Shown here: one piece after another, positions 12,638 to 24,080 of the stretch | Layout: each line of letters begins with the position of its first letter | Position numbering within the stretch: position 1 is the stretch's first letter | DNA from: Coniferiporia sulphurascens | Taxonomy: Eukaryota > Basidiomycota > Agaricomycetes > Hymenochaetales > Hymenochaetaceae | NCBI GenBank assembly: GCA_002794785.1 | Contig: NBBA01000001.1 | Location: 682,001 to 746,000 of the forward strand | Direction: 5' to 3' | DNA length: 64,000 nucleotides | Notes under the pieces: model-generated | Databases searched by the model: none | What the model saw: only the letters and a program-made list of their open reading frames with translations | Told to the model about the DNA's origin: nothing | Translations under genes and position numbers: made by a program

Positions 12638-15542
12638 CTATATGCTAGTACCTTCACCCGCACGCGCTGCTGACCAAAGCTCTGCAAGGACTTCGCTGGC
12701 TAAAGGCGGAGCCTTCACTTGTGCTCGCAAGCGCTTTGAGCTTGCTATATCCTCTGCACCCCCTTCTGTCCCAGTATCTCCGTTTGCACCCTGGATCTGC
12801 CGCTTCCGCTTCATGGCGAGAAAATGCAGGTATTCGAGGCTATGGCGTGGAGGAACCGCGCGCGCAACGTCGTTTGGCGGGCCAGGGAACCATAGAACCT
12901 CGTTCGTCTCGGGATCTCGGTCAAAGTGACGTGCTAATTTTCGCGACGTGATCAGCTTTAGCATATAAAAAGTTAAAAGTCAGACGAACCTGTCTCGGGC
13001 GGAAGCTTCTCCACGAAAGAGTTCGCAAGCACTGAGGCCCCGCCTGCAGCAGCAACAACACTTCTATCTTCGGCACGGCGAGGCGCGGGAGTAGCAGATG
13101 ATGCACGCGGCTGGGCGCCGTATGGAGGATACGCAGAAAGACTCGTAAATCCTGTCTGGGGTTGTTGGGCAGATGCACTGGAGGAGCTTTGCGCCAGTCG
13201 GCTAGGTCCAGGACCTGGTGCGCTTGCGTTTGCATTGTTCGCCATGCCTGGTTTCCTGGCCCGTTTACGTCCTGTCCCACCGCCCTCAATCTTCTCGCCC
13301 TCCGCGCGCTCGACGGCGTCGCCAATCCCACCGGGAAGACGCCCGCCTTTCCTTCCCTTTACATTCGAGTTGGGTACAAAGGGACTTGCGACGAGGCGGG
13401 GCACAACTGTGCGCTCAAACTCGTATATGCGCATCCACTCCGGTTTCTTGCGTACCTCCTCTGGCACACACGACGCCCAGTTCTTTATTCTCACGAACAC
13501 ACGCTCACGATCGTTGTATCGACTATCGCAGACGTACAGCGGCCAACCTGGATACCAAAATGGCGCACGCGGGCGACCACGCAGATGTCGGGCAGTAAAC
13601 TGACATGCAATTTTTTCGATTATATCCTCCAGCGGATGATCGGCAAAGTGGCCTGTCCAAAATAAGTACGATACGGTCAGCATGATGATACCACATACCC
13701 GTTTTGAAAACCTCTCCCTCCCAGAATTCCCGGTTGGCCGGGTGGAAGGTTTGTTCTGGTCGGTAGTACCAACATGTCGTGACACCTGGACGCCCTTTCT
13801 TCGATGGTTCATCGCTTACCCAGCACTTGAAAACCTGCGCAACTATTGGGCGGTTTGGATCATCCGGATTTGCAAGGTGCAGCCAATCTGCCAGGCGCAC
13901 GGTCCAGCCTTTGTAGTGCACTTCGTCAACAAAGTGTCGGTCCCTGTTTGATATACGGAAAGTCGTCACGCCTGATACGAGGTCTGCATCTGTAGCAGAC
14001 GAGCCATGTACGGGACGTGCAACGCCTGGACCAGCACGGATGGATGAAAAGTGCGTTTGGGAGGCATACGGGGGTCCAGGGGGCGGAGCGGGAGAAGTCA
14101 GAGCTTGGTACAATCGCTGAGAAATTTGAAAACTTTAATTGATATTACGCTTCCTTAGAAGGCAGTAAATACGCACTTGAAGGAGCAAGACATCACCGTA
14201 TTGGTCACTGCCAATGTCGTACCAACGACGACCTTTCTCAAAGAGACGAATTATGTTGAGATCGAATTCTTTCGAAGAGGAATACTCTTTCGTACGAGCC
14301 CTTGTCTAGCTACCTTGTCAGAAAGGATACTAGATAGTGAGCTCCTAACATACCTCGATGAGTTTCAAAGACAGTGGATACTAGATATAGGCGGTTAGTC
14401 GTCAGCACCAGCAATTTAGTTCGGGCACCAACATTAAAAGACAGGTTCTTGATGGCCACGTCTTCGGGAATAGCATCAAGCACGGAGGCAACTCGGTTGT
14501 TGCTTACGATGTCCTTGTGGCTTTTTATGGTATGCGCAATGTCTGCGCACCGGTCCTGGAATAAGGTAAGTCATTAGAACGCAGAATACGACTGCCCACA
14601 TACCAAGTCAACACCATCCATCCACCCGTTATCTCCATATCCTTCCCAGCGTGGCAGCCCTCGCTCAAGTTGTCGGACGATATCGTCGCTTTCCGCGTCC
14701 CGTGCCATATTTTCAGCGGGTGTCATTGGGCCGTATCCGAAACTCTCCCCTTCTGCCTCATTATCTGAAGGACCACCGCCAACGTCTATGTCGACCTCCA
14801 TATCCTGCGATGACTGTGGTTGGGGAAGAGGTTGGGGCATAGGCTGAGGTTGCGGTTGCGGTCGAGCTTGAGGTTGAGATTGGGGCTGCGTCTGCGGCTG
14901 GGGAATCATAACCGATGGCGTAGGAACAGTCGGCTTGGGCTGCTTCGGCGGTAATGTAGCCTTCGTGGCGGGTGCCTGTATTTGAGCTTTGGATGTGGAC
15001 GCTACCGGTTGTGCGGCCTTGGGTGCTGATTTTTGTAAAGACGATGGCGGAGGCGATGACCGTGGAGTTGGCAACACGGTATGTTTCTTCCACGCTGACT
15101 CCAAAATACCCTAGTGCAGTCAATGAGCAACAGGTTCTGAATAGCGGCAACGACGTACCTTTAACGTATCGGCATCTTTCGCAATCTGACTCCCATCCTC
15201 GTTGTAGTACAACGCGTTGAGGAAGACGAGACTCAAATCCTCGTACGCGTCCAGTGCGGAGTTGTAGCCGTTCTTGTCACTCCTCTCAACCTTGAACCTG
15301 ACTCCATTCAAGCATCGTGGCTCCGGTATAACCTGCATTGCAACCAGTCTTGAAATCACTCCGGAAGAAATGAAAAAATGGCTCGCACGACATACCTCAT
15401 AATATTCCGACCACGCGTCTCTGTCGGGTAGCTCGAGAAACATGTCTGCGAGGAGACGTTTCCCCCGTCCTCCTGCCGAGACGGAGGTCAGCTCCGCTAG
15501 GACCTCTTCGATAGCCTTTCTCTGCGCGTCACTTATTGCCAT
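12638..15542 (-). CDS. RSC1/RSC2-like: RSC1/RSC2-type chromatin remodeller subunit (two bromodomains + BAH)
   Basis: An 826-residue protein in eight exons: 15542-15396, 15332-15159, 15110-14604, 14555-14409, 14305-14177, 14116-13699, 13652-12990, 12933-12638; all phases close. Bromodomain 1 lies near residues 1-125 (AYEDLSLVFLNALYYNEDGS). A Pro/Gln-rich linker follows (with PQPQ repeats), then bromodomain 2 (about 275-390; NRVASVLDAIPED, then RLFEKGRRWY). A BAH domain comes next (about 435-585; WLHLANPDDPNRPIVAQVF, then CWYYRPEQTFH, then EGEVFKTG and PLYVCDSRYN). The C-terminus is low-complexity. This order is that of yeast Rsc1/Rsc2 and metazoan polybromo. The protein is expected in the nucleus as part of the RSC/PBAF remodelling complex, reading acetyl-lysine and nucleosome surfaces. 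Confidence 0.88.
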
Positions 15543-15735
15543 GCCTACAAGTACGATTTTCGAAAAGCTGGCGCTGCGGGCCTGCGACACTGCTAGCCCA
15601 ACTCCCAGCAACTGACCGTTACGCAGAGCGTGACTCGAGTGTGACGCGTCCGTGACAAGGCGCGCGCTTATTAAGTAAGTGTGGCTAGCCGCGCCACTGC
15701 GAATGTCTCAGAAATGTGACTTTCTCTCGTTCACC

Positions 15736-16927
15736 ATGGACATCCCCAGTGTGAAGAATACGAAGAGAAAACACCATGCTGAGTTCTATTTCAATGATGG
15801 GGACATAGTACTCTCTGCGCCCTCTATGGAAGCTGATGCGCTTAGCGGGCCAAAGGCCGATGTACTATTTAAAATCCACAAGTCCCAGCTTGCAAGAAAC
15901 TCGGATATTTTCCAAAGCATGCTGGATCTACCCACTCCACCAGATGGGGTGAACGAAATTTATGACGGAGCCCCGGTGGTCGCACTGTTGGATTCTGCAA
16001 AGGAGGTTGAGGATCTCTTGGAGATGCTTTATAAACCGTGGTACGCATTAGATCCGATTGAAAGACACTTCACAGGTTTCATCGCTTTTGTAAAGGGAGA
16101 TGAAACTTTGCAAATACGACTCTTATACCTGCATCCGTGTAAAAAATGCTCTCGCCATGTCGACGAAGTACCAGTTCAACAGGATCAGGCAGTGCATTGT
16201 TTCCCACGTAGAGGCGGATTGGCCCACTTCACTGGAAGGATGGGACCGCTTTGAGGCTTATATCAAGATGATGTCAACAAACGCGGGGCTGTTCTCCAAA
16301 AACGACCTCCCCGAGCCAGCATCTGCGCTCGTGGTCGCACGTCTTCATGACATTAAAAGTATTTTGCCCGCCATCTATTACGACCTGAGCCGCCTCAGTT
16401 TCCTGAACGACTGGGACGTCGAGGTAGCTAGGGAGACTGAGATTGCGCAGTCTTCGGATGGATTAGTTCCCTTATACTTCTATAAGCGTGTCGTGCGGTG
16501 GCGACTACTCAGTGGCGAGGAGTTTCGGATTCTCCAACGCGGCAAGTGCGCCCTGCGGTGTTACCTAACAAAGGTAGCTTCAAAAGTCCTTAATGTATAT
16601 GACATCTTTGGAGAGGTGGAAGACTCTTGCGCAGGAGGTTGTGGTGTGGAAGGCTGTCAGGAGTTCCGAAAGGATGTATCCCAGCAACTAAAAGAGGCTT
16701 CTGGACGGGACGACATGGATGCTTTGAAAATTTTGTCCAAGATCGCCGAGTCAGTCAAGGAGTTCAAGTTCACAAGGGGTACACATCATGATCCTTGTAA
16801 AGATTGCATACTTGGAACCATCAAAGTTCTGGAAGAGGAGAGAGAAAAGATTTGGGTACTACTCCCGGGCTTTTTTGATCCGACATTCAATGTGAGTTTT
16901 CGATCCGAAATATCAGCCTTCCTATGA
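15736..16927 (+). CDS. BTB/POZ-domain protein, intact copy 3
   Basis: Two exons (15736-16040 and 16096-16927) encode 378 residues. I chose the ATG at 15736 for its strong context (CACCATGG) and by analogy with copy 5; an in-frame ATG at 15703 would add 11 residues. The BTB domain is at about residues 14-102 (FYFNDGDIVLSA, FKIHKSQL, DGVNEIYDG). The family C-terminal region follows (TKYQF, ILPAIYYDLSRL, and Cys pairs near the end). The intron splits the Pro-Trp codon as in the other copies. Its 5' flank shares an almost identical stretch with the flank of copy 5 (25038), so the two are a recent duplicate pair. It is divergent from the RSC-like gene, about 190 bp away. Confidence 0.87.
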
Positions 16928-17511
16928 TGGCTAACCTCAGTCGAAAGGCAAAGGGTATTTTCTTCTCGGAGACTTGGGAGGATCTCATCAATTGGCAAGA
17001 GTGACTTTTTTCATGGTAATGCAGCAGTATTTGCGAACCTGGTTTGGCATCTCACCTTCCACCGCTTGATGCGAATACACTTGTTACTGACACTGACGAT
17101 AACAGGACTGAATATTATAGCGTCTCTATCTTTATCGTGCGCTTTTTATTCTGTACTTTCAACTATGCCGGGTCCCGTAACTTTATGATCCTTAGTCTTT
17201 TGTGTTCAATCGAAAATTTCGGCTTTTTTCTTCGAGCTGATATGGGCCTCATCCATTCTTGTTGGATGAAGCTCTCAAAATCACGACGATAAGGTAGTAT
17301 GTATCACCTTCATACTTTATGTATCTGTCTCGGGCCGCACAAGTATATTTATAGTGAGCCGCACGGCCCACACGGCCACTCATTGAAGTCGACAAGTTGA
17401 CGAGTTGACAAATAAACTTATCGTACGTAAGGGACGCGGGTGGAAAATTTCATCAGTAAAACCAGTTGCTGCCAATAAGTCTGGAAACAACTTGAGTCTC
17501 GACGGACGTCA
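16928..17511. other. intergenic, no supported gene
   Basis: Spacer between BTB copy 3 and the remnant start of BTB copy 4. It should contain the 3' end of one and the promoter of the other; I see no further coding region. Confidence 0.5.
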
Positions 17512-17544
17512 ATGCCAGTACTATCAATGAATATGTTAGCACTG
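17512..17544 (+). pseudogene. 5' fragment of BTB copy 4, cut off by a copia insertion
   Basis: Three in-frame ATGs (17512, 17527, 17533) lead directly into the retrotransposon. If the element and one copy of the 5-bp target duplication are removed, this fragment continues in frame into the BTB coding sequence that resumes at 24343 (HHPTHYLSEGN). The fragment therefore appears to be the start of a BTB gene interrupted within its first dozen codons. Confidence 0.65.
17540..17544. repeat. target site duplication, left copy (CACTG)
   Basis: Five bases directly outside the left LTR. The right copy at 24338-24342 is CACCG. The single mismatch is a CG to TG change, the same type as all LTR-LTR differences. 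Confidence 0.65.
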
Positions 17545-17801
17545 TCTTAAAATCTACACATGTTGTGGTAGACAATGAGGTGCAGTGGTAAGAGTAAAGG
17601 TGGAATGGGGTTATCAGTGTAAACTGATGTATTTCGTAGTAGAGACCAGCTCTCCTTATATACATCTACCATGAGCTACATATACTATAACTATCATAGC
17701 TCCTATCATATGGCATTATCGTTGCATTATCATTTACTTAGTAAGGTGGTTGTTCATATGACCATGTATTATATTTAGTCGTTCATTATATTTATTTAAT
17801 A
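17545..17801 (-). repeat. LTR (3' LTR of the copia element)
   Basis: Direct repeat of 24081-24337, identical in length (257 bp) with 13 differences by my count, all transitions and all at dinucleotides that can be derived from CG. The ends do not show the usual TG...CA; they were set by the shared sequence and the flanking 5-bp duplication. Confidence 0.9.
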
Positions 17802-17808
17802 CTCCCCT

Positions 17809-20800
17809 TCAAACTTTTACTAGGTGGAGTAGACTTGTAAAATGTTTGACTAATTCTATCATTAGCGCTTTCGTCATAATATCAGCTTTTTGCTGTCCAG
17901 TTGGAATATATGAAACTGATATCGTTTCATTTTCTATATAATCTCTTAAAAAATCTTTTCGTATATCAATATGCTTTGTTCGTTGTGTATATTTTTGTTC
18001 TGTTGAATTTACTATTGTTATGGCTGCTTGATTATCACATAATATTTTCGTAGGTGTATCCAAGGTCTGCAGTACCTCTTCAACAAGTCTTCTTAGCCAT
18101 ATAGCTTCCTTAACTCTGTGTGTTAAAGCTTGTAGTTCAGCTTTGCATACTGATAATGACACTAATTCTTGTTTTTTACTTGACCATGATGTTGTCACAT
18201 TTCCTATTTGAAATATGTATCCAGATATTGCTTTATGGCCTTCTTGTGTCATTCCATTGGCATCAGTATATCTGATTAACTTGATTGGATCTTTTCCTCC
18301 AAGTATTAACCAATAATTGTTTGTTCCTTTTAAATATTTGAAACAGTGTTTTACTGTGTTATAGTGTTCAATACTAGGTTTATTTAAATGCCTAGCAAAT
18401 TGACCTGTTGTGAATGATATATCAGGTCTTGTACAATCTGCTGCATATCGTAATGCTCCAACCATGTTCATATATGGTATTTGTCTCATGAAGTTTAATT
18501 CTTCATTGGTTGGGTTTTCAAGTGATTTCAATTCTTGTCCAGGTGTCATTGGTGTTCGTACCATTGCAGCATCTTTTAATTTATATTTTTCGATTATGTT
18601 GTCAATGTAATTCTTTTGTCTTAGTTTTATAATTTTTTCTTCTTGATTTCATTCAATTTCTATTCTGAGTAACCAATGTACATCATTTCCGTCAGTAAAT
18701 TTTATGTGTTTTCCTATTTCATCTTTGAAGGCTTTTATTATTAATAAGTTTAAGCCACATATTGTTATGTCATCGACATGTATGAAAAGTACTAGGATTG
18801 TTTTCCCTTTTACTTTTCTTAAGAATACTGCATTGTCTTGGACTGCTCATGTTAGTCCAATTCCTATTAGTATTTCTGATAATTTTTTATACCATCGTCT
18901 GCCTGCTTGTTTTAGTCCATATAAGGCTTTATTTAATTTTAAAACTTGTCCAGGTTTTGTTTCGATTAAGTTTCCTGGTGGTGGCTTTATATATATATTT
19001 TTGTCTTTTTCAAGTTCACCATATAAGTATGCTGATTTTATATCAATTTGGTGAATTTCATAATTGTTTGTTGCGCTCCAACTTAATATAGTTCTTACTG
19101 TAGCTAGTCGTGCTACTGGAGCTAATGTGTCATTTGAATAGTAGTCTATGCCTTCCATTTGGGTGAATCCTTGTACTACTAGTCTTGCTTTGTATCGTTC
19201 GATTTCTCCATTTGCTAATTGTTTTGTTTTATAAACAAATCTTGTCCCAATTATATTTATGTCTTTTGGTGGATCAATGATCATCCATGTAGATCTTTGG
19301 ATTAGCGTTTTTATTTCATCTTTCATTGCCATGATCCACTGATTTGCATCAATTCTATTGATCGCCTGTTGATATGAATTTGGATCACCTATTAATTCCA
19401 TATTGAATTGATTAAATTCTGTAAGATAAGCGACTGTATTTTGTTTGTCAAAGTTAAGACCTAATGATCTTTTCGTTGGGTTAATTGTTCTTTTTGGTCT
19501 TTCTTTCATTAATTCTTGAATTTGTTCTTTATGTTTTTTGGCTATATTCTCCCCTTCAATTTTAGATGGTGGAAAATCTAAAAATTGTAAATTTTGTTCA
19601 ACTGTGATTTTTCTGTCATGATAGGTTCTATGACCTTTACTTTCTTCATCGAATCCTAGCCATTGTGCATATATTCCTTTTGGTTGTAATTTGTTTATGT
19701 CTTCTTGTCATATTATGCAATATTGGCCAAATTCTTTTAAATTGTCTATGTTATAGTTTTTGTTATAACATTTAAAGTATGGTGTTTTAAAATCAATAGC
19801 ACTTTTTGGTGTTCTATTGTAAATGTAGGTACTGTATTTTACAGCTTCTCCCCATAAACTGGGTGGTAATTTTGCTTGTAGCAAATTAACTCATGTATTA
19901 TTTAAAATTGTTTGATGTGATCATTCTGCTACTCCATTTTGTTGTGGCGTATCGTGAACAGTCAGCTTTTGTATTGTTCCTTGTTTCTCTAAATATTCAG
20001 TGAATTGTTTACTTAAAAACACTGTATTGTTATTGCTTTGTAATATTTTTATTTTTATATTATGTTGTGTATTGAGCATTGTAGCCCAAGTTGTATAAGT
20101 GTTAAAGCCCTCGTCTTTAGTTTTTAATAAAATCATTTTTATCCATCTAGTAGTGTTGTCTACCAGAGTGAGAAGGTATTTATATCCTCCTATAGCATGT
20201 GTGGATGCTGGACCCCATATGTCCATATGTATATGATCACTGAATTTTTTTGCTAACTTTGAAATACATAATTTTGGGATTTGCATTCTTTTTATGTTTG
20301 CTTCAATGCAAATTGTACATTGAGTTTCATCGTAATTTGATATTTTATTATTTGTTATTTGATCTTCTTTTAGTAATCATTTTATGTAACCGTAACTTAT
20401 ATGTCCAAGTTTTTTATGAAGTTTGAATAATGTTATTTCTTTCATAGCTGCTTGTACATTGTTGTTAAATATACTATACAATCCATTTCTGTTTTTAATT
20501 TTTCTGCATAAAGATCCATTAGGATACTTTATTGTACATTCGTTTTCTTTATAAATAAATTTGTAGCTGTCTTGACATAGAAGTCCTTGAGAGACTAATG
20601 TCATATTCATTTTAGGATTGTAATATACATTTGATAATATAATGACACTTACTGAGTGTCTGTTGGGGATGTAAAGCTTGAGATCCCCTACTATGTTTGC
20701 TGTGAACATTGTTTTGTTTGTGGCTGTTATTGTTATTGTGTCAGTTTTGTAAGTATTTTGTAGTTGATTTAGATATGGTGTTAAATGTATTGTTGCACCA

Positions 20801-21141
20801 GTATCAATTATATCCATTGAAGAATAAATGTTATTAGCAATTTTTTCTGTTGTTATTGCATTAATGCTTACATCTAAATTATTGTCATCCACATCTTCCA
20901 TGGCACTGTCATGATTTCCTAGAGCATCCAGGAAGTCATTGTATGAATATATTGGGAATTCTCCCATGTCGAAGTCGTTGTCGTCGATTTTGGTTATGAA
21001 GGCGGTTTCGCCATGGCCAATTACAGCGCTTAATTCGATTTGAGAGCTTGACATGATGTTAGTTGCTGCTGCTGCTGTAGTGGTATGTTTAGCCTGGGCT
21101 GTGCTTGCCCCAGTTGATGTCGGTGCCGCTGACACACCCAT
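17809..21141 (-). pseudogene. pol: copia pol (protease-integrase-RT-RNase H), interrupted by TGA codons
   Basis: One frame from 21141 to the stop at 17809. Protease: IIDTGATIHLTP (about 20830). Zinc-binding part of integrase: KLGHISYGYIK. Integrase core: HIHMDIWGP and NGVAE. Reverse transcriptase: from GTRFVYKTK through IDIKSAYLYGELEKD and FIHVDDITI. RNase H: IRYTDANG, then ILCDNQAA and the KADIMTKAL end. Six in-frame TGA codons lie at about 20377, 19921, 19891, 19708, 18847 and 18649. At least four align with positions where copia proteins carry Arg (for example after NGVAE, and before the residues leading to AVF in RT), so they look like CGA to TGA mutations. With these stops the copy cannot make a full polyprotein. 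Confidence 0.88.
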
Positions 21142-21144
21142 TTC
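21140..21144. repeat. target duplication of the nested insert, pol side (ATTTC)
   Basis: The partner is GTTTC at 22496-22500. On the coding (minus) strand the pair reads GAAAT on the pol side and GAAAC on the gag side. On the pol side the last base is followed by G, so C to T there is again a CpG change. Confidence 0.6.
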
Positions 21145-22495
21145 TGTTAGTAAATTGATGAAAATCGTGATCGCTGGATCAACGGATTATCAAGATCAAC
21201 ATGGCAAGACCCGTAACTCTAATCGATACCAGGAATCTATGTCAATGCTGTAAAGATGCAGATCAAGTAGCATGGAAAGCGTTTAACATTGCATGTGCAA
21301 CAGTAGGACAGAATGCAGGATACAACAACTGTCAAATTACATTCGATCATACTACAAGGGAACAACAAGTGGCGGAAAGGCTAGAAGTAATAATTGAACA
21401 TAGAGCGACTATGTTCTCATATCAATTGAATAGATATGTAATCAGTGCTTACACAAGAACCAAGATTTATAATCAGCCACATAATGAATTATGTTATCAA
21501 AGGGTGGTTATTACATCAACTGATTATGCAGAAGCGGCACACCAAATAGTTCATACTATCAATAAACAATTATGAGAACAACTATTCACATACAAAGCCA
21601 ACTTCATAGCCAAAGGACACACAACAGTAGATCAAAAGGAACCAAACCAAAGACAGGAGTTAGTACCAATAGATAAAGAAATTATAATACAATGGTTCAA
21701 TGATGAACCATCATATAGAGTCACACTGGGGTATAGCAGGATCATGAATATAAATGCCATAGGAGTAGAAGCACTCTTTATGCCAGTAGATGATAGGACA
21801 CCAGAACGAACCCCTTTTAATGATATTATGGAAGGTATGACTCAATCTTAGTCTACAGTAATAAGTAACAAGCCACAACAAGATAAGATTAAGAAGGCTA
21901 GCATAATCACTGAGCCACACAAGTATATCTAAGTGTTCAGCTAAGAATAGCTGATGGAAGCATGGCAATCAATTAGAAGACGCAATTGATGGGAGCCAAG
22001 TATAGCACATCGCACAGCAGAACCAATTAGGAAATAAGGAGAAGCATCATAGGTATAGTAGTATCCAAGAATGGTTAACTTAGGTATTATACTGTATGAC
22101 TCGATGGAAACTCAGGGAAGGTTCTGGCATAAGATAAAGATAGCATGGTAGGCTGTAGAACATACCAGAATATGTAACTGACTCATAAGAAAGCTAAGAA
22201 TAGTAAATAGCATGTACAGGATTGTACCCGAACATTCTTATGACTTATAAATCAAGAGCAGTATGTTGTAGTAGCTACCAGAACATAGTAAATAGGCTAC
22301 AACATGTAGGGTATAAAAGCCCAATGTAAAATTGCGGTAAAAAGCAGTTTAATTCATCTCTTGTCTCTTACCACCATCATCAGCTCTAACACTCTAGTGA
22401 GTGAAGGGTACCAAGCCCACCCTAAACTAACTAGTATCATTGTGTGAATCTGTTATCACTTGTTTCTAACCCTTAATCAGGGAGCGAATCTAACA
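21145..22495. mobile_element. nested 1,351-bp LTR-like insertion with its own ORF
   Basis: The sequence begins TGTTAG and ends CTAACA (a 6-bp terminal inverted repeat typical of LTR ends) and is flanked by a 5-bp duplication with one transition mismatch. Removing it with one duplication joins gag to pol in frame, which supports the boundaries. A TATA-like GGTATAAAAGC at about 22308 lies roughly 185 bp from the right end, as expected for the U3/R-U5 layout of a plus-oriented LTR. I therefore read it as a solo LTR, or an LTR-like non-autonomous element, with a coding region in the U3 part. I do not recognise the family. Confidence 0.65.
21201..21851 (+). CDS. unrecognised ORF inside the nested insert (216 codons, one internal TGA)
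   Basis: An ORF begins 56 bp inside the left end of the nested insert, with ATG in the context CAACATGG. It reads 124 residues to a TGA at 21573-21575, then continues in the same frame for another 91 residues to TAG at 21849. The internal TGA could again be a mutated CGA. The protein is polar with several Cys near the N-terminus (residues 14-17 LCQCC) and no obvious membrane segment. I recognise no domain. It runs antisense to the host copia element. It may be a genuine protein of the inserted element; chance is possible but the length is unusual for this AT-rich sequence. Confidence 0.4.
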
Positions 22496-24015
22496 GTTTC
22501 CTTCCCTTTTCCTTTTTCGTCATTCGCTTCCTCTTTCTTCTTCTGAGCTGCTTTTGACCATTCTGTTTTTGGCACCCAGCAGTCTCGACTAAAGTGCCCT
22601 AGCTTGTTACAATTATAGCACTTTACCACATGTAATTGTTGGTTAGGGGAATATCCCCCACATCCTTGTCCTCGAAATCCTCCACAGCCCCTATAGCCAT
22701 GACCTTGTGGCTGTATTCCGCGGCTAAAACCGCATCCGCAGCCCCTGAAATAAGGGTGGTTCTGCTTGTCCTTGGGCAGGTGATTAGCTGCCACTCCTGT
22801 CCTCTGATGATTTTTCTGCCATCCTTCAAAGGCATTACATAAGGCGGTTAATAAAAATTGTGGGGTTAACTCGATTGGAGTATTCCCTGGATTCGTTTTG
22901 TTAATAGTTTTAATATATAACTCACTCTGTGTGAGTACATATTGATATTGTTCAGGTGTTGCCCTTGTAATAGCTGATATATAAGTTGACTCAGAAACTT
23001 TTACCCCTTGGGCTATTAGTTCCTCGTATTTATTGCTGAGGTTATCGAGCGTTCCATTGAAATGGCTGACATGACCTCTGATATCAAAAAGGGCAGCCTT
23101 GTTAAAGCCCTTTGTAATTGTTGTCTGGATGTTATATCGTCCGTCAAGCACTTTGAGTAATGCTGGTATATCTTTAGAGAAATTAAGATAATAAGCCAAT
23201 ATTTTGTTGGGCATAGTGCACATAATGCCATTATATAAAGCACTTGATATACCAATCTCTCCAGTTCCTGGGGAGTTAGTGAGCAGGTTACCATAACCTG
23301 CACTCTCGATTGCACTTCGGACTCTGTAGTTCCAGAGTTTATAGTTTTGGTGGCCATCGAGTTTCTCAATTCCGTCGAAGAATTTCTGGAGTTCCATGAG
23401 TTTAGTTACCATACTCGGTTCATCTTCCTCAGTATCGTTAGTGTCTGAATCATCAGGATCAGAGGGTTCAGATGGCTCATGTGACGATTTAGAGTTTTCG
23501 TTTTTAAGTTCTTCTTCTTCTTTATTATCACTTTTTTCTTCTTCTTTTTTATCATTGTTTTCTTCATTATCTTTTTCTGGCTTAATATAAGGGTTGTTAA
23601 TTTTGAATTGTTCTTTTTCTTTTGGATCAGATATACCCAAATATGTACTGATTCAATATCTTATTTCAGATGATTTACCTGAATCTGATATTCCTAGATC
23701 TTTAGTGTGATTTGTTAATTCAGTTTTATAGTCAGCTTTTATTTTTAATTTTTCATCATTTGTAGAATTATTGTACTTTTCGATTCAGTCTTGTATTTGT
23801 TGCTCTGTTCCATGTATTGGTATTTGTCTGAGGTTACATTGGACAATTAAGTCGACTAACCTTTTGCTATCTTTGGCTTTTTGTATTTTTTCTTCAAGTT
23901 CTTTGATAGTTGATGACTGTGTATATACTATTTTTAGTTCATTAGCGATTATTTGTAATCCTGATAATTTTTGCAAACATGTTTGCTCATGAGTATTGGG
24001 ATGTTCATTGGACAT
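22496..24015 (-). pseudogene. gag: copia gag with CCHC zinc knuckle, two TGA codons
   Basis: Starts at ATG 24015 and reads in one frame to the nested insertion, with TGA at 23787-23785 and 23655-23653. There is an N-terminal helical part, a highly acidic/Lys-rich stretch (about residues 145-185), then the capsid-like region with the ELQKFFDGIEKLDG segment, and a Gly-rich tract. A nucleocapsid zinc knuckle follows near 22610 (CYNCNKLGHFSRDC, CX2CX4HX4C). Beyond the knuckle the frame continues in the nested element only by accident to 22477; the original frame continued into pol. Confidence 0.85.
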
Positions 24016-24069
24016 AATTTCGTTTTGTTTATAATTTTGTTAATCATTTTGTTAGTTTTGTAGAGTCAA

Positions 24070-24080
24070 GGCTCATAACC
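24070..24080 (-). other. primer binding site matching the initiator tRNA-Met anticodon arm
   Basis: Immediately inside the 5' LTR the element-sense sequence reads GGTTATGAGCC. This is complementary to the anticodon stem-loop of fungal initiator tRNA-Met (GGCTCATAACC, CAT anticodon) as I remember the yeast gene. Drosophila copia and yeast Ty5 use such an internal tRNA-iMet fragment for priming. Confidence 0.65.

Noticed and set aside
12973..13812. Long single open frames and overlapping plus-strand frames within the RSC-like gene as separate genes
   Set aside because: They are shadows or intron read-through; the eight-exon model gives continuous bromodomain-bromodomain-BAH with all phases closing.
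17809..24015. TGA read as tryptophan (mitochondrial-type code) in the copia element, suggested by all stops being TGA
   Set aside because: The clearest positions align with conserved Arg, not Trp, and normal TGG codons are plentiful. The LTR pair independently shows pure CpG decay, which turns CGA into TGA. No alternative code is needed.
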